Shown here piece after piece: positions 1 through 9,360 of a DNA stretch of 64,000 nucleotides. Below the pieces are notes generated by a model, which was not told where the DNA came from, made no database searches, and saw only the letters and a list, made by a program, of their open reading frames with translations. Position 1 is the stretch's first letter. Every line of letters starts with the position of its first letter. The position numbers were made by a program, and so were the translations under genes. Source of the stretch: Melieria omissa (lineage: Eukaryota; Arthropoda; Insecta; Diptera; Ulidiidae); contig OZ020267.1 in assembly GCA_963971225.1 (NCBI GenBank), positions 47,625,993 to 47,689,992 on the forward strand. The letters are read 5' to 3'.

Positions 1-1180
1 TAGATTTTGTGTGTATGCTTTTTTGTGTTGCTAATTGGTTTTGGTTTGGTTGGTTTTTTACTACGATCTGGCCATTTTCTTTGATTGTTTGCGAACAGTG
101 CATCATAATCTAAGACTAGTTCCATCCAATATCTTCAGAAATGTGCAGAAATATTTTATAAAACCCAGTAGCACTGACTTTATAAGAAAAATCCTCAAAA
201 AACATATTTCCATTACATAACAGCATGTAAGAAGCCCATATTTAGCTTACTTACAAAGAGCACAGAATTGCTTTCGTAAAAGAGTCCATCAAAGAGTCTA
301 GAAAACCGAATTTCCGGGACTATGTGTTGTTATCTATGGAGTAGGAAGATTTATTATTCTTTGATAATGGTTTGGCATTAAAAGGCATCAACTAATTTGA
401 AGAGGATTCAGTTAATAACAAAAATCTGACATTAACAGTAAAGCATAGCATTTGAGTGGGTATGGTATGGGACTGCATGTCAGGAAAAGGATTGAGCAGG
501 CTGTGTTGTTTTATTCAGAAATGGTTCCGAGGGGTTATTAACATATTCTAAAGCTTATGCAAGCCAAGGTTTCAAAATTTTGGATCAGGTTCCAACATTT
601 CTTTCAACTTTACGATGACCTTAAGGCGCAATGCTTACGATGTGAAGCTATCTTTGCTATTAACTGGCTCAAAAAAGTTGAAAAAGTTTCTCCCTAGTCA
701 CCTAACGTGCATCTAATTGAGTATATAAGGGGTTTACTTGAACTTTGAGCACAACAACACTCCATCAAAGATATAGTAAAGAAATATAACAATTCAAGGA
801 TATAACAAAAGAACAGCTAAAAAACACATAATTTAATAAAATTTATGCCGAAACTTCTGCGAAAAGTTCCAATAAGAGAAGCATATCCAAATAGTTATTA
901 ATTTTTGGACAAAACTTAGTTTTAATTAAATTTTTTCTACATAACCTTATCTTGTACGCAAACTTTTTCTGATGTGAATTCATAACATATTTTGTTTTTG
1001 GCCCTTCTTTTACAGTTTCGTCAAGGTTTTGATATTATTATCTTAATGAAATAAAAGAACTAAGTTTACGTAAGAAATACAAAATATTTTGTTTTTGAAA
1101 AATTACTTTATGTGATTTATTTTTCATATGAAAAAACTACGTACCCTTGTACGCAAACTTATTCTTATTCGATTACTGCA
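1..1180. other. AT-rich noncoding stretch, nothing recognised
   Basis: Short open frames only, no recognisable domain, no clear terminal repeats. I see nothing that can be supported here. Confidence 0.5.
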
Positions 1181-1189
1181 AAAATTTTT

Positions 1190-1500
1190 TATTCAGAATG
1201 GTTCAGTAACGAAGACTGGGACAGTAAATTTAAAATCCTACATTTTCTTATTTTAGTTCTTTTCCGCAAGCATTGTATGTGGGCCGTAAAAACAATTTAA
1301 TATAATTTAAAAATTATTGCGGGCTAATAAAAACGTTTTTTCTTTCTTTTCATTTTCGTTTTTAAATGTCGTTGTTGATTACTTATTATTATTTATTTTT
1401 CACCTTCACGCCATGCCAACCATATTTTATTTTCGTTTCTATGATTTTGCGCACACTAAAGCCGGCAGTGAGTTCAGGAACAGTATGCGAAGCCGCACAG
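1190..1500 (+). repeat. Dispersed repeat A, uninterrupted copy
   Basis: This stretch matches, in inverted orientation, the two flanks of the inserted element at 18593-19573. Shared landmarks include the block around GTGGGCCGTAA (near 1279), GGGCTAATAAAAAC (near 1320) and CTATGATTTTGCG (near 1440). The sequence runs straight through the position that is interrupted in the other copy, so this copy acts as a paralogous empty site. The family itself is not recognised and has no coding capacity I can see. Confidence 0.7.
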
Positions 1501-2347
1501 TGGCTGATTCTGCCGATGTAGGTTGCAAAAGTCGATTTTGTCATGTTGGATTTGGGGGAAACTGTTATACTTGTCCGATACATAAATGCTTGGACCTAAG
1601 AAATCGGAAAATCTTAACTAAATTGGACAAATAGTTTTGCTTGTAGAGCCCGTCAAAGTTGAGCAATTTTTAGAGTGTGAAATAATATCAGCAATTTGCA
1701 CTTTTTCAGCAAAGCTGAAGTTTTAAAATACGGAAAGGAGCAAATTAATTGAAACTTTTTGCACCAGCATCGTAAAAGAAGGCATTTTTAGTAAATAATT
1801 AAATATAGAAAAAAAAAGTTGGTTGTTGTTGTTGTCTTTTCATAGGCACTCACTTGAAGCACGGTTTTTATCACTCTTTTTGAACTTTCGATAGACTTTC
1901 GAAAAAAAGGCCATACTTGCCACGGTTCCGTCTTTGGGAAAATTGTTCACTAGTCTTCTGTAAGTACTGCCCTGAAGAGATCGGGTGCCCGATTTTGCCC
2001 GACTGGATTTTACAGCGATTTTTCTGTGGCCACCTCGCGCAATTTTGTGCTTTCGGGTGCGTGCGTTCGAACAACTTCGTCAAGATTTTGATAGTTAATA
2101 AATTACACGCGATTATAATCGTTACCAGGGCATGCAAATTTGGATTTTGGCTTCATTTAAGATGTGATACAAGCTTGGAACTCCATATTAAGTCGACTTT
2201 TTTTTTTGGCGTATATTGCTGTAAGCTCGAAGTAAAGAGTACTTTTGCTGGATGCGCAGTTCGCACGTACGAAAAACAAGTTGGCTTTCATTTCCGGCAA
2301 GTTGGCTTTCATGTATCCTTTGATGTAATGCTTTTGTTTTTAACAAA
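1501..2347. other. Noncoding flank left of the LTR retrotransposon
   Basis: AT-rich, without a recognisable gene. A short direct duplication around AAGTTGGCTTTCAT occurs twice near 2279-2312. The long open frame that crosses from here into the LTR has no family resemblance and is not believed to be a gene. Confidence 0.4.
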
Positions 2348-2351
2348 ATAC

Positions 2352-2773
2352 TGTTACGAAAATTACTTCACAGGTTCGTTTGGATTGGTTTTGAAAATAA
2401 AACAACTTCAGTTACTCAGCAAAAATCAACAATCAGAAACTAACTTTATTTACAGTATTACACTTTGCTTGTATCTACACTTGTTACCACTTTGCTCGCT
2501 CAACACAGACTCGACTCCTTGCGCTGCCACTGCTGCTTTTATACCACTTTTCTTATCGCGCCGAAGTTTCTTGCAACTTCTAATTGGAAAGCGCTCGACC
2601 ATTCTCGCACAGCCCATTTCGTCGAGAACCATCCTTGCCATATCGGACTATACCAAGCGAATTTATAACAGTTTTGCTGAACGTCACAGTGCATGCCTAA
2701 AAGTATGCTTGGAAAACATTCGTGCGGAGAAAAGCATTTCTGTACAGTGCGGCCAGAATTTCTCATCGTATCA
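2352..2773 (-). repeat. 3' LTR of the Ty3-type element
   Basis: 422 bp, starting TGTTACG and ending GTATCA on the plus strand. It is the same length as, and apparently identical to, 7864-8285. On the element strand it follows the pol stop codon (2785-2787) after a short, only partly purine-rich tract ending GGACAG, the likely plus-strand priming site. Confidence 0.95.
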
Positions 2774-2784
2774 CTGTCCATCAC

Positions 2785-5700
2785 TTAGACTTGTTCGTCC
2801 CGAACAAGTACCGAGGCTCCGCCGGAGTAAGACGCCAGGCGCTCCAAATGGACTACTTTCAGCCTGGCGTTTCCGCTGCAGCAGCGTTGAACCCTGTACA
2901 CCACGTCATTAATCCTGGTCACGACTTTGTACGGTCCTTCCCATGACGTTTGAAGCTTTGGAGACAAACCTTTCCTGCGCTGCGGGTTGTAAAGCATTAC
3001 CAGATCGCCTTCTTGGAACCCCGCTGTGTTAGCTCGTAGATCATATCTGGCTTTCATCTTATCGCTGACCAGTTGGATACGGTCCCTTATAAACTGGTGG
3101 ATTTCTTCCAGCTCCGATCGCTTATTAACTGCGTAATCAGTCTTAGCGCCTTCCGTCGTGCTGACCACTCCGAACTTCAAGTCAGCAGGCAATCTCAGCT
3201 CTGTGCCGAACACTGCTCGGGCTGGAGTGAGTGATGTCGTATCGTGCGGGGCTGACCTATACGCCATCAAGAACAGCGGAATATGCGTGTCCCAATCCTT
3301 TTGATTCCTGCCTACTACTTTCCGCAGATATTCCTCCAGTGTTCGATTGAATCGTTCCACCATGCCGTCGGACTGGGGATGCAGAGGACAGGTGCGAGTT
3401 TTCCTTATTCCTAGTAGCTCACACACTTCTTTTAATACAAGAGACTCGAAATTCCGGCCTTGATCCGAGTGCAACTCCAGTGGAACTCCAAATCTGGCCA
3501 CCCAGTTGTTTACCAACATTTCCGCGACCGTGGTGGCCTCCTGGTTAGGAATAGGATACACTTCGGGCCATTTGCTGAAATAGTCCATCACCACCAGCAC
3601 ATATTTGTTGCCTTGAGTGCTAAGTGGGAATGGCCCGGCGACGTCCATGGCAATTCGCTCAAAGGGCGCTCCCATGTTGTACTGCTGCATGCGGCCCCGA
3701 GATCTTCTTGTTGGCCCTTTCGCAGCCGAACATCGATCACAGCTCTTAATCCAATCGGCGACAGACTCCTGGCATCCTACCCAGTAGAATCGCCTTTTTA
3801 TTTTGGCGACAGTTTTTGTGATGCCTAGGTGCCCTCCGCTAGAGTCGTTATGGTATGCCTCGATCACCTCGTTGATCCTGCATTTCGGGACTAAAATTAG
3901 GGAATTGCTGGTCCGGCCATCCTCACTCTCCCACTCGCGGTATAGGCAACCATCAGACAGCCGCAGACTTTGCCACTGCGCCCAGTAAGCCTTCGCGATC
4001 GGGCTCTCACCGGCCATCTCCTGCCAGTCTGGACGTGCGCCTTGCTCCTTGCCTTCAATGATTTTTTTAAGATCCGTATCCTCGCGCTGGTCCTTTTGTA
4101 TCCTCTCCGCAGACCACTCCTCCTCTGGCAGAACGCTGACCAATCGTACGTCCACTATCTGCTCTTTCCTTTCGGCTCGCGAACAATGCCTGCATTCGGT
4201 TTTGCACGGACGGCGTGACAAGGCATCGGCATTTCCATGGCTGCTACCCTTGCGATGCTCTACCGTGTAGTCGTAGCTCTGCAGCCGCTCGATCCACCGC
4301 GCCAATTGGCCTGCCGGATCTTTAAAGTTCAGTAGCCATTTCAATGCCGCATGATCTGTGCGCAGGCGAAACTTTTGCCCATACAGGTATTTATGGAAGT
4401 GTTTCACGCATTCCAGTACTGCGAGCAACTCCCTTCGGGTCACACAGTAGTTGCGTTCAGGCTTTGACAAAATTTTGCTGTAGTACGCTATCACTTGTTC
4501 TTGGCCATCTATTATCTGTGACAGCACACCGCCAATACTATGCCCACTTGCATCTGTATCCAGCACAAACATCTCTCCAGGAACGGGGAAGGCCAGAATT
4601 GGAGCAGTGCACAGTTTTTCCTTCAGTCGTGCAAAAGCCTGCTCCTGCTCTTCACCCCACGCGAAGGCTTGATTCTTTTTCGTCAGTTTGTGCAAGCTGC
4701 CAGCTATGTTCGCAAATCCTGGAACGAATCTTCGGTAGTATGTGCACAGGCCCAGGAAACTGCGGAGTTCGTGTAGATTGCGTGGTCGGGGCCACTCCTT
4801 CACCGCCGTGATCTTGCCTTCGTCCGTATGTACTCCGCGAGCGGAAACCGTGTGACCCAAATACTTGACCTCTTTTTGGAACAGCGAGCACTTCTTTGGG
4901 TTGAGTTTAAGCCCGGCTTTCTGTATTCGCTCAAATACCTCCTTCAGCTTTTCCAGGTGGTCGTCGAAGCTTTTGCCCATCACGATTATGTCGTCGAGGT
5001 ATACCAGACACGTCCGCCAATGCAGCCCTTTCAGCACACGCTCCATTAGCCGCTCGAATGTTGCTGGTGCGTTGCAGAGTCCAAACGGCATGACGGTGAA
5101 CTGCCACAAACCGTCGCCAACACTAAAAGCCGTTTTCTCCTTGTCCTGGTCTGCAAGTTCCACCTGCCAATAGCCGCTGCGTAAGTCGAGTGTGGAAAAC
5201 CACTGTGTGCCTGACAGTGTGTCCAGGGTGTCATCGATCCGAGGTAGTGGATAGCTGTCCTTCTTGGTCACGTCATTGAGCTTCCGATAGTCCACACAGA
5301 ATCGGGTACTGCCATCCTTTTTCTTGACTAGCACGACCGGCGAGCACCAAGGACCTGACGAAGGCTCTATGACCTTTTCTGTATGCATGTTTCCAATCAA
5401 ATTTGTGACCTCTTCTCTCTTGGCCAGAGGAACTCGTCTTGGCGGTTGGCGGATTGGTTTCGCGCTTCCGGTGTCGATGTTGTGCTTCACTATGGCTGTT
5501 CTTCCGCCCGCTTCCGTTGCAAATATTGACCCGTAGTGCCGCAGGAGTGACCGCGCCTTCTGTTTCTGCTCGGCTGTCAATTCGCTGCTCCACTGGGTCT
5601 GCGGTATGGCGTCCATGTTAGAACCGCTTTTCTTACTTCCTCCGGGTGGACTGCCTTCGCAATTGACAACTGCTTCAGCCTCTCTACACTCGCCAATGAC

Positions 5701-6381
5701 CGCATCTTTTCCGACATATCTGGTCGTGTTCAGTGGATTGAGTATCCTGACTGGTATTTTGCCATTTTTGGGTTCCACTAATGTACGTCCGATTATTATG
5801 TTGTCGTATCCTTGTTTTGGCGCTTCGACAACCCACAGCCGACTTGTCCCATCGTCCTCGTCCACCTTTGCCCACACAATCGCCTCGGAATTCGCTGGTA
5901 TCTTCTGGTGTTGACACGAGACAACTTTCCTTACCGCCACGCTTCGGTCATAGCCAGTGTACAGGGGGAATTCAACGTTGGCATACTTCAGCACATTTTC
6001 TTTCAGGTCCAGCGTAAAACCATGCCTAATCATGAAATCCACGCCGATAATCACGTCGTCCATTATATCCGCGACGATGAACTCATGCTCCAGGCTGCTG
6101 GTGCCGATAGCAATTGTTTTTGTTACTTTTCCTCTTACCGGCGCACGCTCGCCAGTCGCAGTCCTCAGCTGTATGCCATGCAGCGGTTCCCAGTTCTTCA
6201 GAAGCTTCCTTTTTATGATCGAATATGACGCTCCAGTATCCAGTGTCAACACGAACAACTTTCCATCTATCTTTCCTTCAATCGTCAAGCTGCTGGGTTG
6301 CCGTTTCAGCTGTGAGACAAGGACGGTGGGGCAGCGGGTTGTGGGGATCAGCTCACGCCCCTTTGAGCTGACCCGTTTTAG
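2785..6381 (-). CDS. pol: Pol polyprotein of Ty3-type retrotransposon (PR-RT-RNaseH-IN)
   Basis: The polyprotein copies and integrates the element. Numbering from the TTG codon at 6288: an aspartic protease with DTGA (catalytic Asp 17); reverse transcriptase with Asp 368 in the STLDL motif and YLDD at 430-433; RNase H with acidic residues Asp 577/579, Glu 620, Asp 645 and Asp 688; an integrase zinc motif with His 813, His 820, Cys 850 and Cys 853; and an integrase core with D,D-35,E as Asp 882, Asp 942 and Glu 978. The frame is open without a break to the stop at 2785-2787. It has no ATG of its own near the start. It opens upstream of the gag stop and is in the -1 frame relative to gag, so it is expected to be made as a Gag-Pol fusion by frameshifting at 6381-6387. 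All catalytic residues are present, consistent with a young, possibly active copy. Confidence 0.95.
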   Translation of the reverse strand, partial: LKRVSSKGRELIPTTRCPTVLVSQLKRQPSSLTIEGKIDGKLFVLTLDTGASYSIIKRKLLKNWEPLHGIQLRTATGERAPVRGKVTKTIAIGTSSLEHEFIVADIMDDVIIGVDFMIRHGFTLDLKENVLKYANVEFPLYTGYDRSVAVRKVVSCQHQKIPANSEAIVWAKVDEDDGTSRLWVVEAPKQGYDNIIIGRTLVEPKNGKIPVRILNPLNTTRYVGKDAVIGECREAEAVVNCEGSPPGGSKKSGSNMDAIPQTQWSSELTAEQKQKARSLLRHYGSIFATEAGGRTAIVKHNIDTGSAKPIRQPPRRVPLAKREEVTNLIGNMHTEKVIEPSSGPWCSPVVLVKKKDGSTRFCVDYRKLNDVTKKDSYPLPRIDDTLDTLSGTQWFSTLDLRSGYWQVELADQDKEKTAFSVGDGLWQFTVMPFGLCNAPATFERLMERVLKGLHWRTCLVYLDDIIVMGKSFDDHLEKLKEVFERIQKAGLKLNPKKCSLFQKEVKYLGHTVSARGVHTDEGKITAVKEWPRPRNLHELRSFLGLCTYYRRFVPGFANIAGSLHKLTKKNQAFAWGEEQEQAFARLKEKLCTAPILAFPVPGEMFVLDTDASGHSIGGVLSQIIDGQEQVIAYYSKILSKPERNYCVTRRELLAVLECVKHFHKYLYGQKFRLRTDHAALKWLLNFKDPAGQLARWIERLQSYDYTVEHRKGSSHGNADALSRRPCKTECRHCSRAERKEQIVDVRLVSVLPEEEWSAERIQKDQREDTDLKKIIEGKEQGARPDWQEMAGESPIAKAYWAQWQSLRLSDGCLYREWESEDGRTSNSLILVPKCRINEVIEAYHNDSSGGHLGITKTVAKIKRRFYWVGCQESVADWIKSCDRCSAAKGPTRRSRGRMQQYNMGAPFERIAMDVAGPFPLSTQGNKYVLVVMDYFSKWPEVYPIPNQEATTVAEMLVNNWVARFGVPLELHSDQGRNFESLVLKEVCELLGIRKTRTCPLHPQSDGMVERFNRTLEEYLRKVVGRNQKDWDTHIPLFLMAYRSAPHDTTSLTPARAVFGTELRLPADLKFGVVSTTEGAKTDYAVNKRSELEEIHQFIRDRIQLVSDKMKARYDLRANTAGFQEGDLVMLYNPQRRKGLSPKLQTSWEGPYKVVTRINDVVYRVQRCCSGNARLKVVHLERLASYSGGASVLVRDEQV

Positions 6382-6387
6382 TTTAAC
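6328..6387 (-). promoter_or_regulatory. Predicted -1 ribosomal frameshift signal at the gag/pol junction
   Basis: Reading the minus strand, the last gag codons are TTA AAC TAA, preceded by G. This gives the heptamer GTTAAAC (6387-6381) in the phase needed for simultaneous tRNA slippage. A 6-nt spacer TAAAAC follows, then a 10-bp stem GGGTCAGCTC (6374-6365) with GAGCTGATCC (6354-6345), one G-U pair included. Its 10-nt loop contains GGGGCG (6361-6356), which can pair with TGCCCC (6333-6328) to make an H-type pseudoknot. Slipping one base back enters the pol frame exactly. The heptamer type is known from arterivirus frameshifting. The structure is a paper prediction. Confidence 0.8.
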
Positions 6388-7802
6388 GACTCCTCGTCCT
6401 CAGCCCTGCGCTTGTTGGCTGAGCCTCGATCGTTAGTATTTCCCGCTTCAGGCGATTGCGATCGAGAACGGGAACGCCTCTTTCGTTGGCGGCAGTCTCG
6501 TGATATGTGACCCTGCTTGCCACATGTCCAGCAAACAACTTTAGAGGAGACAACCCGTGGCCTGCCCGATGTCTCAGAGCTTATGGCCAGGATCGAAATG
6601 TCACTGTCTGGCTGGATTTGACGTACCCTTGCAGATGCATACCGATTGCCTCCAATCCATGTCGCTTCATATGTCATCGCGCTGGTCACCGTCTCCTTAA
6701 ATGTCGGCTTGCCCATCATCAACGCACTGCGACGTGTCTCGGGATCATGAAGACCTTCAATGAACGACTCAATCTTCATCCTTTCGAGATCATCAGCGCC
6801 GAATTTTGGGTAGCACAACTGTACGAGCCGCTCAATGTCTGCTGCATATGTCTGCAGCGCCTCGCTGGCTCTTTGCCTGCGGTTCTTCAGCTCACAGTAG
6901 TACAGCGTATGGTTGTGCTCGTTGCTGTACTTCACTGCCAACGCTCTCATGACGGCCTCGTAATCACTTCTCGAACATTCCGGAACTGATTTCATTACCT
7001 CAGCCGCAGGACCTTTCAGCGCCAAAGCCAATCTCCGACCCTTCCTGATATCGGTCCACTGATTTTCCAAAGCAGCTAAGTCGAATTGCAGTTTGAATGT
7101 ATCGAATGGCGTAGCACCATCATAAGTAGGCACTTCTGTTCGGGTGGCGAAACTTTCCGGAATCGGCGGCAAACATTCTCGTGGCTGTACCTCTCTAAGC
7201 CGCTCGTCGATTTTTCTGTTTACCGAATCCTCCAGACTGTCAACTCGTTTGTTCAAAGAATCATCCAGGCCGTCGACTCGTTTATCTAAGTGTTCCACTT
7301 GCGCTCCCAGGTGCTCCACCTTCACATCAAGCTTGTTTGAGATTTCTTCCACTTTCTGCTCCAAGCGCGCAGAATTTTCCTGAAGCTTGGTTTCCAGTTT
7401 CACTGCCATTTGCGCCGAAAGTTCCCGATTCGCAGTTTCAAGTTTCGCTGCCATTTGCGCCGACATTTCCCGATTTTCACGACTGACATTCTCAATTTTC
7501 GCAGAAGTTTCCTGAAACATGCCTCTCATTGCAACCATAAGCTGGCTCATGTCCATTGCTTGTGGTGGCGCAGCCGCTGCAGTCGTACTTTGCATCGCAG
7601 CACCCGCAGGCGATTCCTCCACTTTGGCCGACGCCTCTTGTTCCTGCGTTCCGAACTCGTGTGCAGCCCAATCGATGCCTCGTGATTCACACGCCTCTCG
7701 CAAGCGCAGCTGCAACTCCACCTTACCGCCAGCAGTCGGCAAATTCCAGGCCGCCAGCTCCTTCTTCAGCTGGTCAACCTTCAGCAGCTCCAGTTTAACC
7801 AT
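6378..7802 (-). CDS. gag: Gag polyprotein with SAP-like N-terminus, coiled coil and CCHC knuckle
   Basis: The protein has 474 residues from an ATG only 61 bp inside the 5' LTR. It should assemble the intracellular particle and package RNA. Residues about 5-40 read like a SAP domain (helix, Leu-Pro-Thr-x-Gly-Gly-Lys turn, helix), a DNA-binding fold not usual in retroelement Gag. Residues about 95-215 are heptad-rich with repeated blocks starting Leu-Glu-Thr, a likely coiled coil. A capsid-like helical region follows. One CCHC zinc knuckle, CWTCGKQGHISRDC, lies at about 424-437, directly followed by an Arg/Ser-rich tail. The frame ends at TAA 6380-6378, inside the frameshift signal. The SAP call is from pattern only. 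Confidence 0.92.
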   Translation of the reverse strand: MVKLELLKVDQLKKELAAWNLPTAGGKVELQLRLREACESRGIDWAAHEFGTQEQEASAKVEESPAGAAMQSTTAAAAPPQAMDMSQLMVAMRGMFQETSAKIENVSRENREMSAQMAAKLETANRELSAQMAVKLETKLQENSARLEQKVEEISNKLDVKVEHLGAQVEHLDKRVDGLDDSLNKRVDSLEDSVNRKIDERLREVQPRECLPPIPESFATRTEVPTYDGATPFDTFKLQFDLAALENQWTDIRKGRRLALALKGPAAEVMKSVPECSRSDYEAVMRALAVKYSNEHNHTLYYCELKNRRQRASEALQTYAADIERLVQLCYPKFGADDLERMKIESFIEGLHDPETRRSALMMGKPTFKETVTSAMTYEATWIGGNRYASARVRQIQPDSDISILAISSETSGRPRVVSSKVVCWTCGKQGHISRDCRQRKRRSRSRSQSPEAGNTNDRGSANKRRAEDEESLN

Positions 7803-7843
7803 GTCTGCGTTTTTATAATTTTATTTTACTTTCAGTAATACAA

Positions 7844-7861
7844 ATCCCACTTCTGACACCA
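7844..7861 (-). promoter_or_regulatory. Primer binding site, tRNA-Leu type
   Basis: On the element strand the 5' LTR ends ...GTAACA, then TT, then TGGTGTCAGAAGTGGGAT. This is complementary to the 3' end of a metazoan tRNA-Leu (…CCCACTTCTGACA plus CCA). The same site is found in the copies ending at 40691 and starting at 45600. Confidence 0.85.
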
Positions 7862-7863
7862 AA

Positions 7864-8285
7864 TGTTACGAAAATTACTTCACAGGTTCGTTTGGATTGG
7901 TTTTGAAAATAAAACAACTTCAGTTACTCAGCAAAAATCAACAATCAGAAACTAACTTTATTTACAGTATTACACTTTGCTTGTATCTACACTTGTTACC
8001 ACTTTGCTCGCTCAACACAGACTCGACTCCTTGCGCTGCCACTGCTGCTTTTATACCACTTTTCTTATCGCGCCGAAGTTTCTTGCAACTTCTAATTGGA
8101 AAGCGCTCGACCATTCTCGCACAGCCCATTTCGTCGAGAACCATCCTTGCCATATCGGACTATACCAAGCGAATTTATAACAGTTTTGCTGAACGTCACA
8201 GTGCATGCCTAAAAGTATGCTTGGAAAACATTCGTGCGGAGAAAAGCATTTCTGTACAGTGCGGCCAGAATTTCTCATCGTATCA
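7864..8285 (-). repeat. 5' LTR of the Ty3-type element with promoter and poly(A) signals
   Basis: 422 bp, TG...CA on the element strand. A TATAAAAG box is at 8055-8048 and an AATAAA poly(A) signal at 7962-7957, in the right order for a U3-R-U5 layout. No difference from 2352-2773 was noticed. Confidence 0.95.
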
Positions 8286-8289
8286 ATAC

Positions 8290-9360
8290 TAACACTGTGT
8301 CTGTCATACAATTTTTTTTTAATTTGAGCAAAACTCAGTCAGTCGCCATTAGTCTTTGAGTTCAACCGCGACAATGAAACAATTAGTTATTGAAAAACAA
8401 AAAGCAGACTTATATCTATGTGTACTGTCTAAAACCCACTTATGTGTCTGGGCTGTTCAAAAATCTCACAACGGGTAAAAACCTAAGAACTGCAGGTACC
8501 TGCTATTATTAGAAGCTTAGTGCCTGCTATTTGAATGTAAGTAAAGTTAGTTTCGAATTTAATTTGAACTAAACCTCACCGCAACTCCGCCCCTGCAACT
8601 AACCCGAAGAAGAAGCACAAACATGTTTTTAAAAAGTTCGAAGCTGTTTGAAATATTTACTATTTCGAAGACAAAGGAGCAGTTCATTCTGGTTACGTCG
8701 AATTGGTTACGTCGAAGGAAGTTTGCCTGCAACCAAAACATCTACGACTAAAGAGAAGATATCCAGGACTTATCGCACTATCAAGTTAAAATGGATTGCG
8801 GCAAATCGTACCAAATTCAATTTTGTCTAGAGTAATGAGGAGTGGTTTGAAAAAATAATATACTTCGATGCAAGAGATGCATATAGCATAAGCGATGACC
8901 AACCATCGACACCAAAGGCGGCAAAAGGAAGGCCGAAAAAGTCAACTCAGGACTGTGCCTCATTCACTAAAAACAGGAGGCTTATGGAGGCAATGGGAAA
9001 AATAACTGCCACCCACTTTTAAGAAGCTTTGATCATAAAATAAAATAAGGATCAGGAGAAAATGAAAGGTGTTATAGTGAAAGCAGTTTTACCAGCAAGC
9101 CCGGGTCGCGTTAAAAGAATAAAAAACAGTATTTCCACCCCACCCAATGTGCTACCGATCAAATATAGTCCTAATGAATCTTTAGCACTGTTTTTAAACT
9201 TCGGATTGTTCACAGTAGTGGAGTGTGTCAGTCGGAAGAACATGGTAGTCTTCTTGGACACGACGAGACTACTTCCTCCCCCCGTTTTCGAGGGTGCTGA
9301 AGACGATGGTGCTGTGCAATTTGCTTTTTGGGCGGGGGAAGACCCTCAAAAGGGTTAAAA
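8290..9360. other. Noncoding stretch with a possible decayed coding fragment
   Basis: Mostly featureless. On the plus strand about 8700-9020 there is protein-like reading with an in-frame stop at 8828-8830. It includes Arg-Thr-Ile-Lys-Leu-Lys-Trp and, further on, a Gly-Arg-Pro-Lys-Lys-Ser motif, resembling fragments common in insect repeat-encoded proteins. I do not recognise the family. Confidence 0.3.

Larger units (their letters stand above)
2348..8289 (-). mobile_element. Complete Ty3-type (mdg3/micropia-like) LTR retrotransposon with 4-bp TSD
   Basis: The element lies on the minus strand. It is bounded by two LTRs of 422 bp (2352-2773 and 7864-8285) with TG...CA ends and by a perfect 4-bp target duplication ATAC (2348-2351 and 8286-8289). 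Order along the minus strand: 5' LTR, tRNA-Leu-type primer site, gag (7802-6378), -1 frameshift signal, pol (protease, RT, RNase H, integrase), 3' LTR. There is no env-like frame; only 11 bp separate the pol stop from the 3' LTR. Reading the two LTRs side by side I find no difference, so insertion looks very recent. The coding frames are intact, so it may be autonomous. Diverged, deleted relatives lie at 37954-40701 and 45215-48871, and terminal fragments at 58594 and 62380-62739. Confidence 0.95.

Noticed and set aside
1917..2912. 331-codon open frame on the plus strand
   Set aside because: It runs from unrelated flank through the whole 3' LTR into antisense pol; no family resemblance.
4344..4811. 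155-codon plus-strand frame
   Set aside because: Shadow of the pol gene on the opposite strand.
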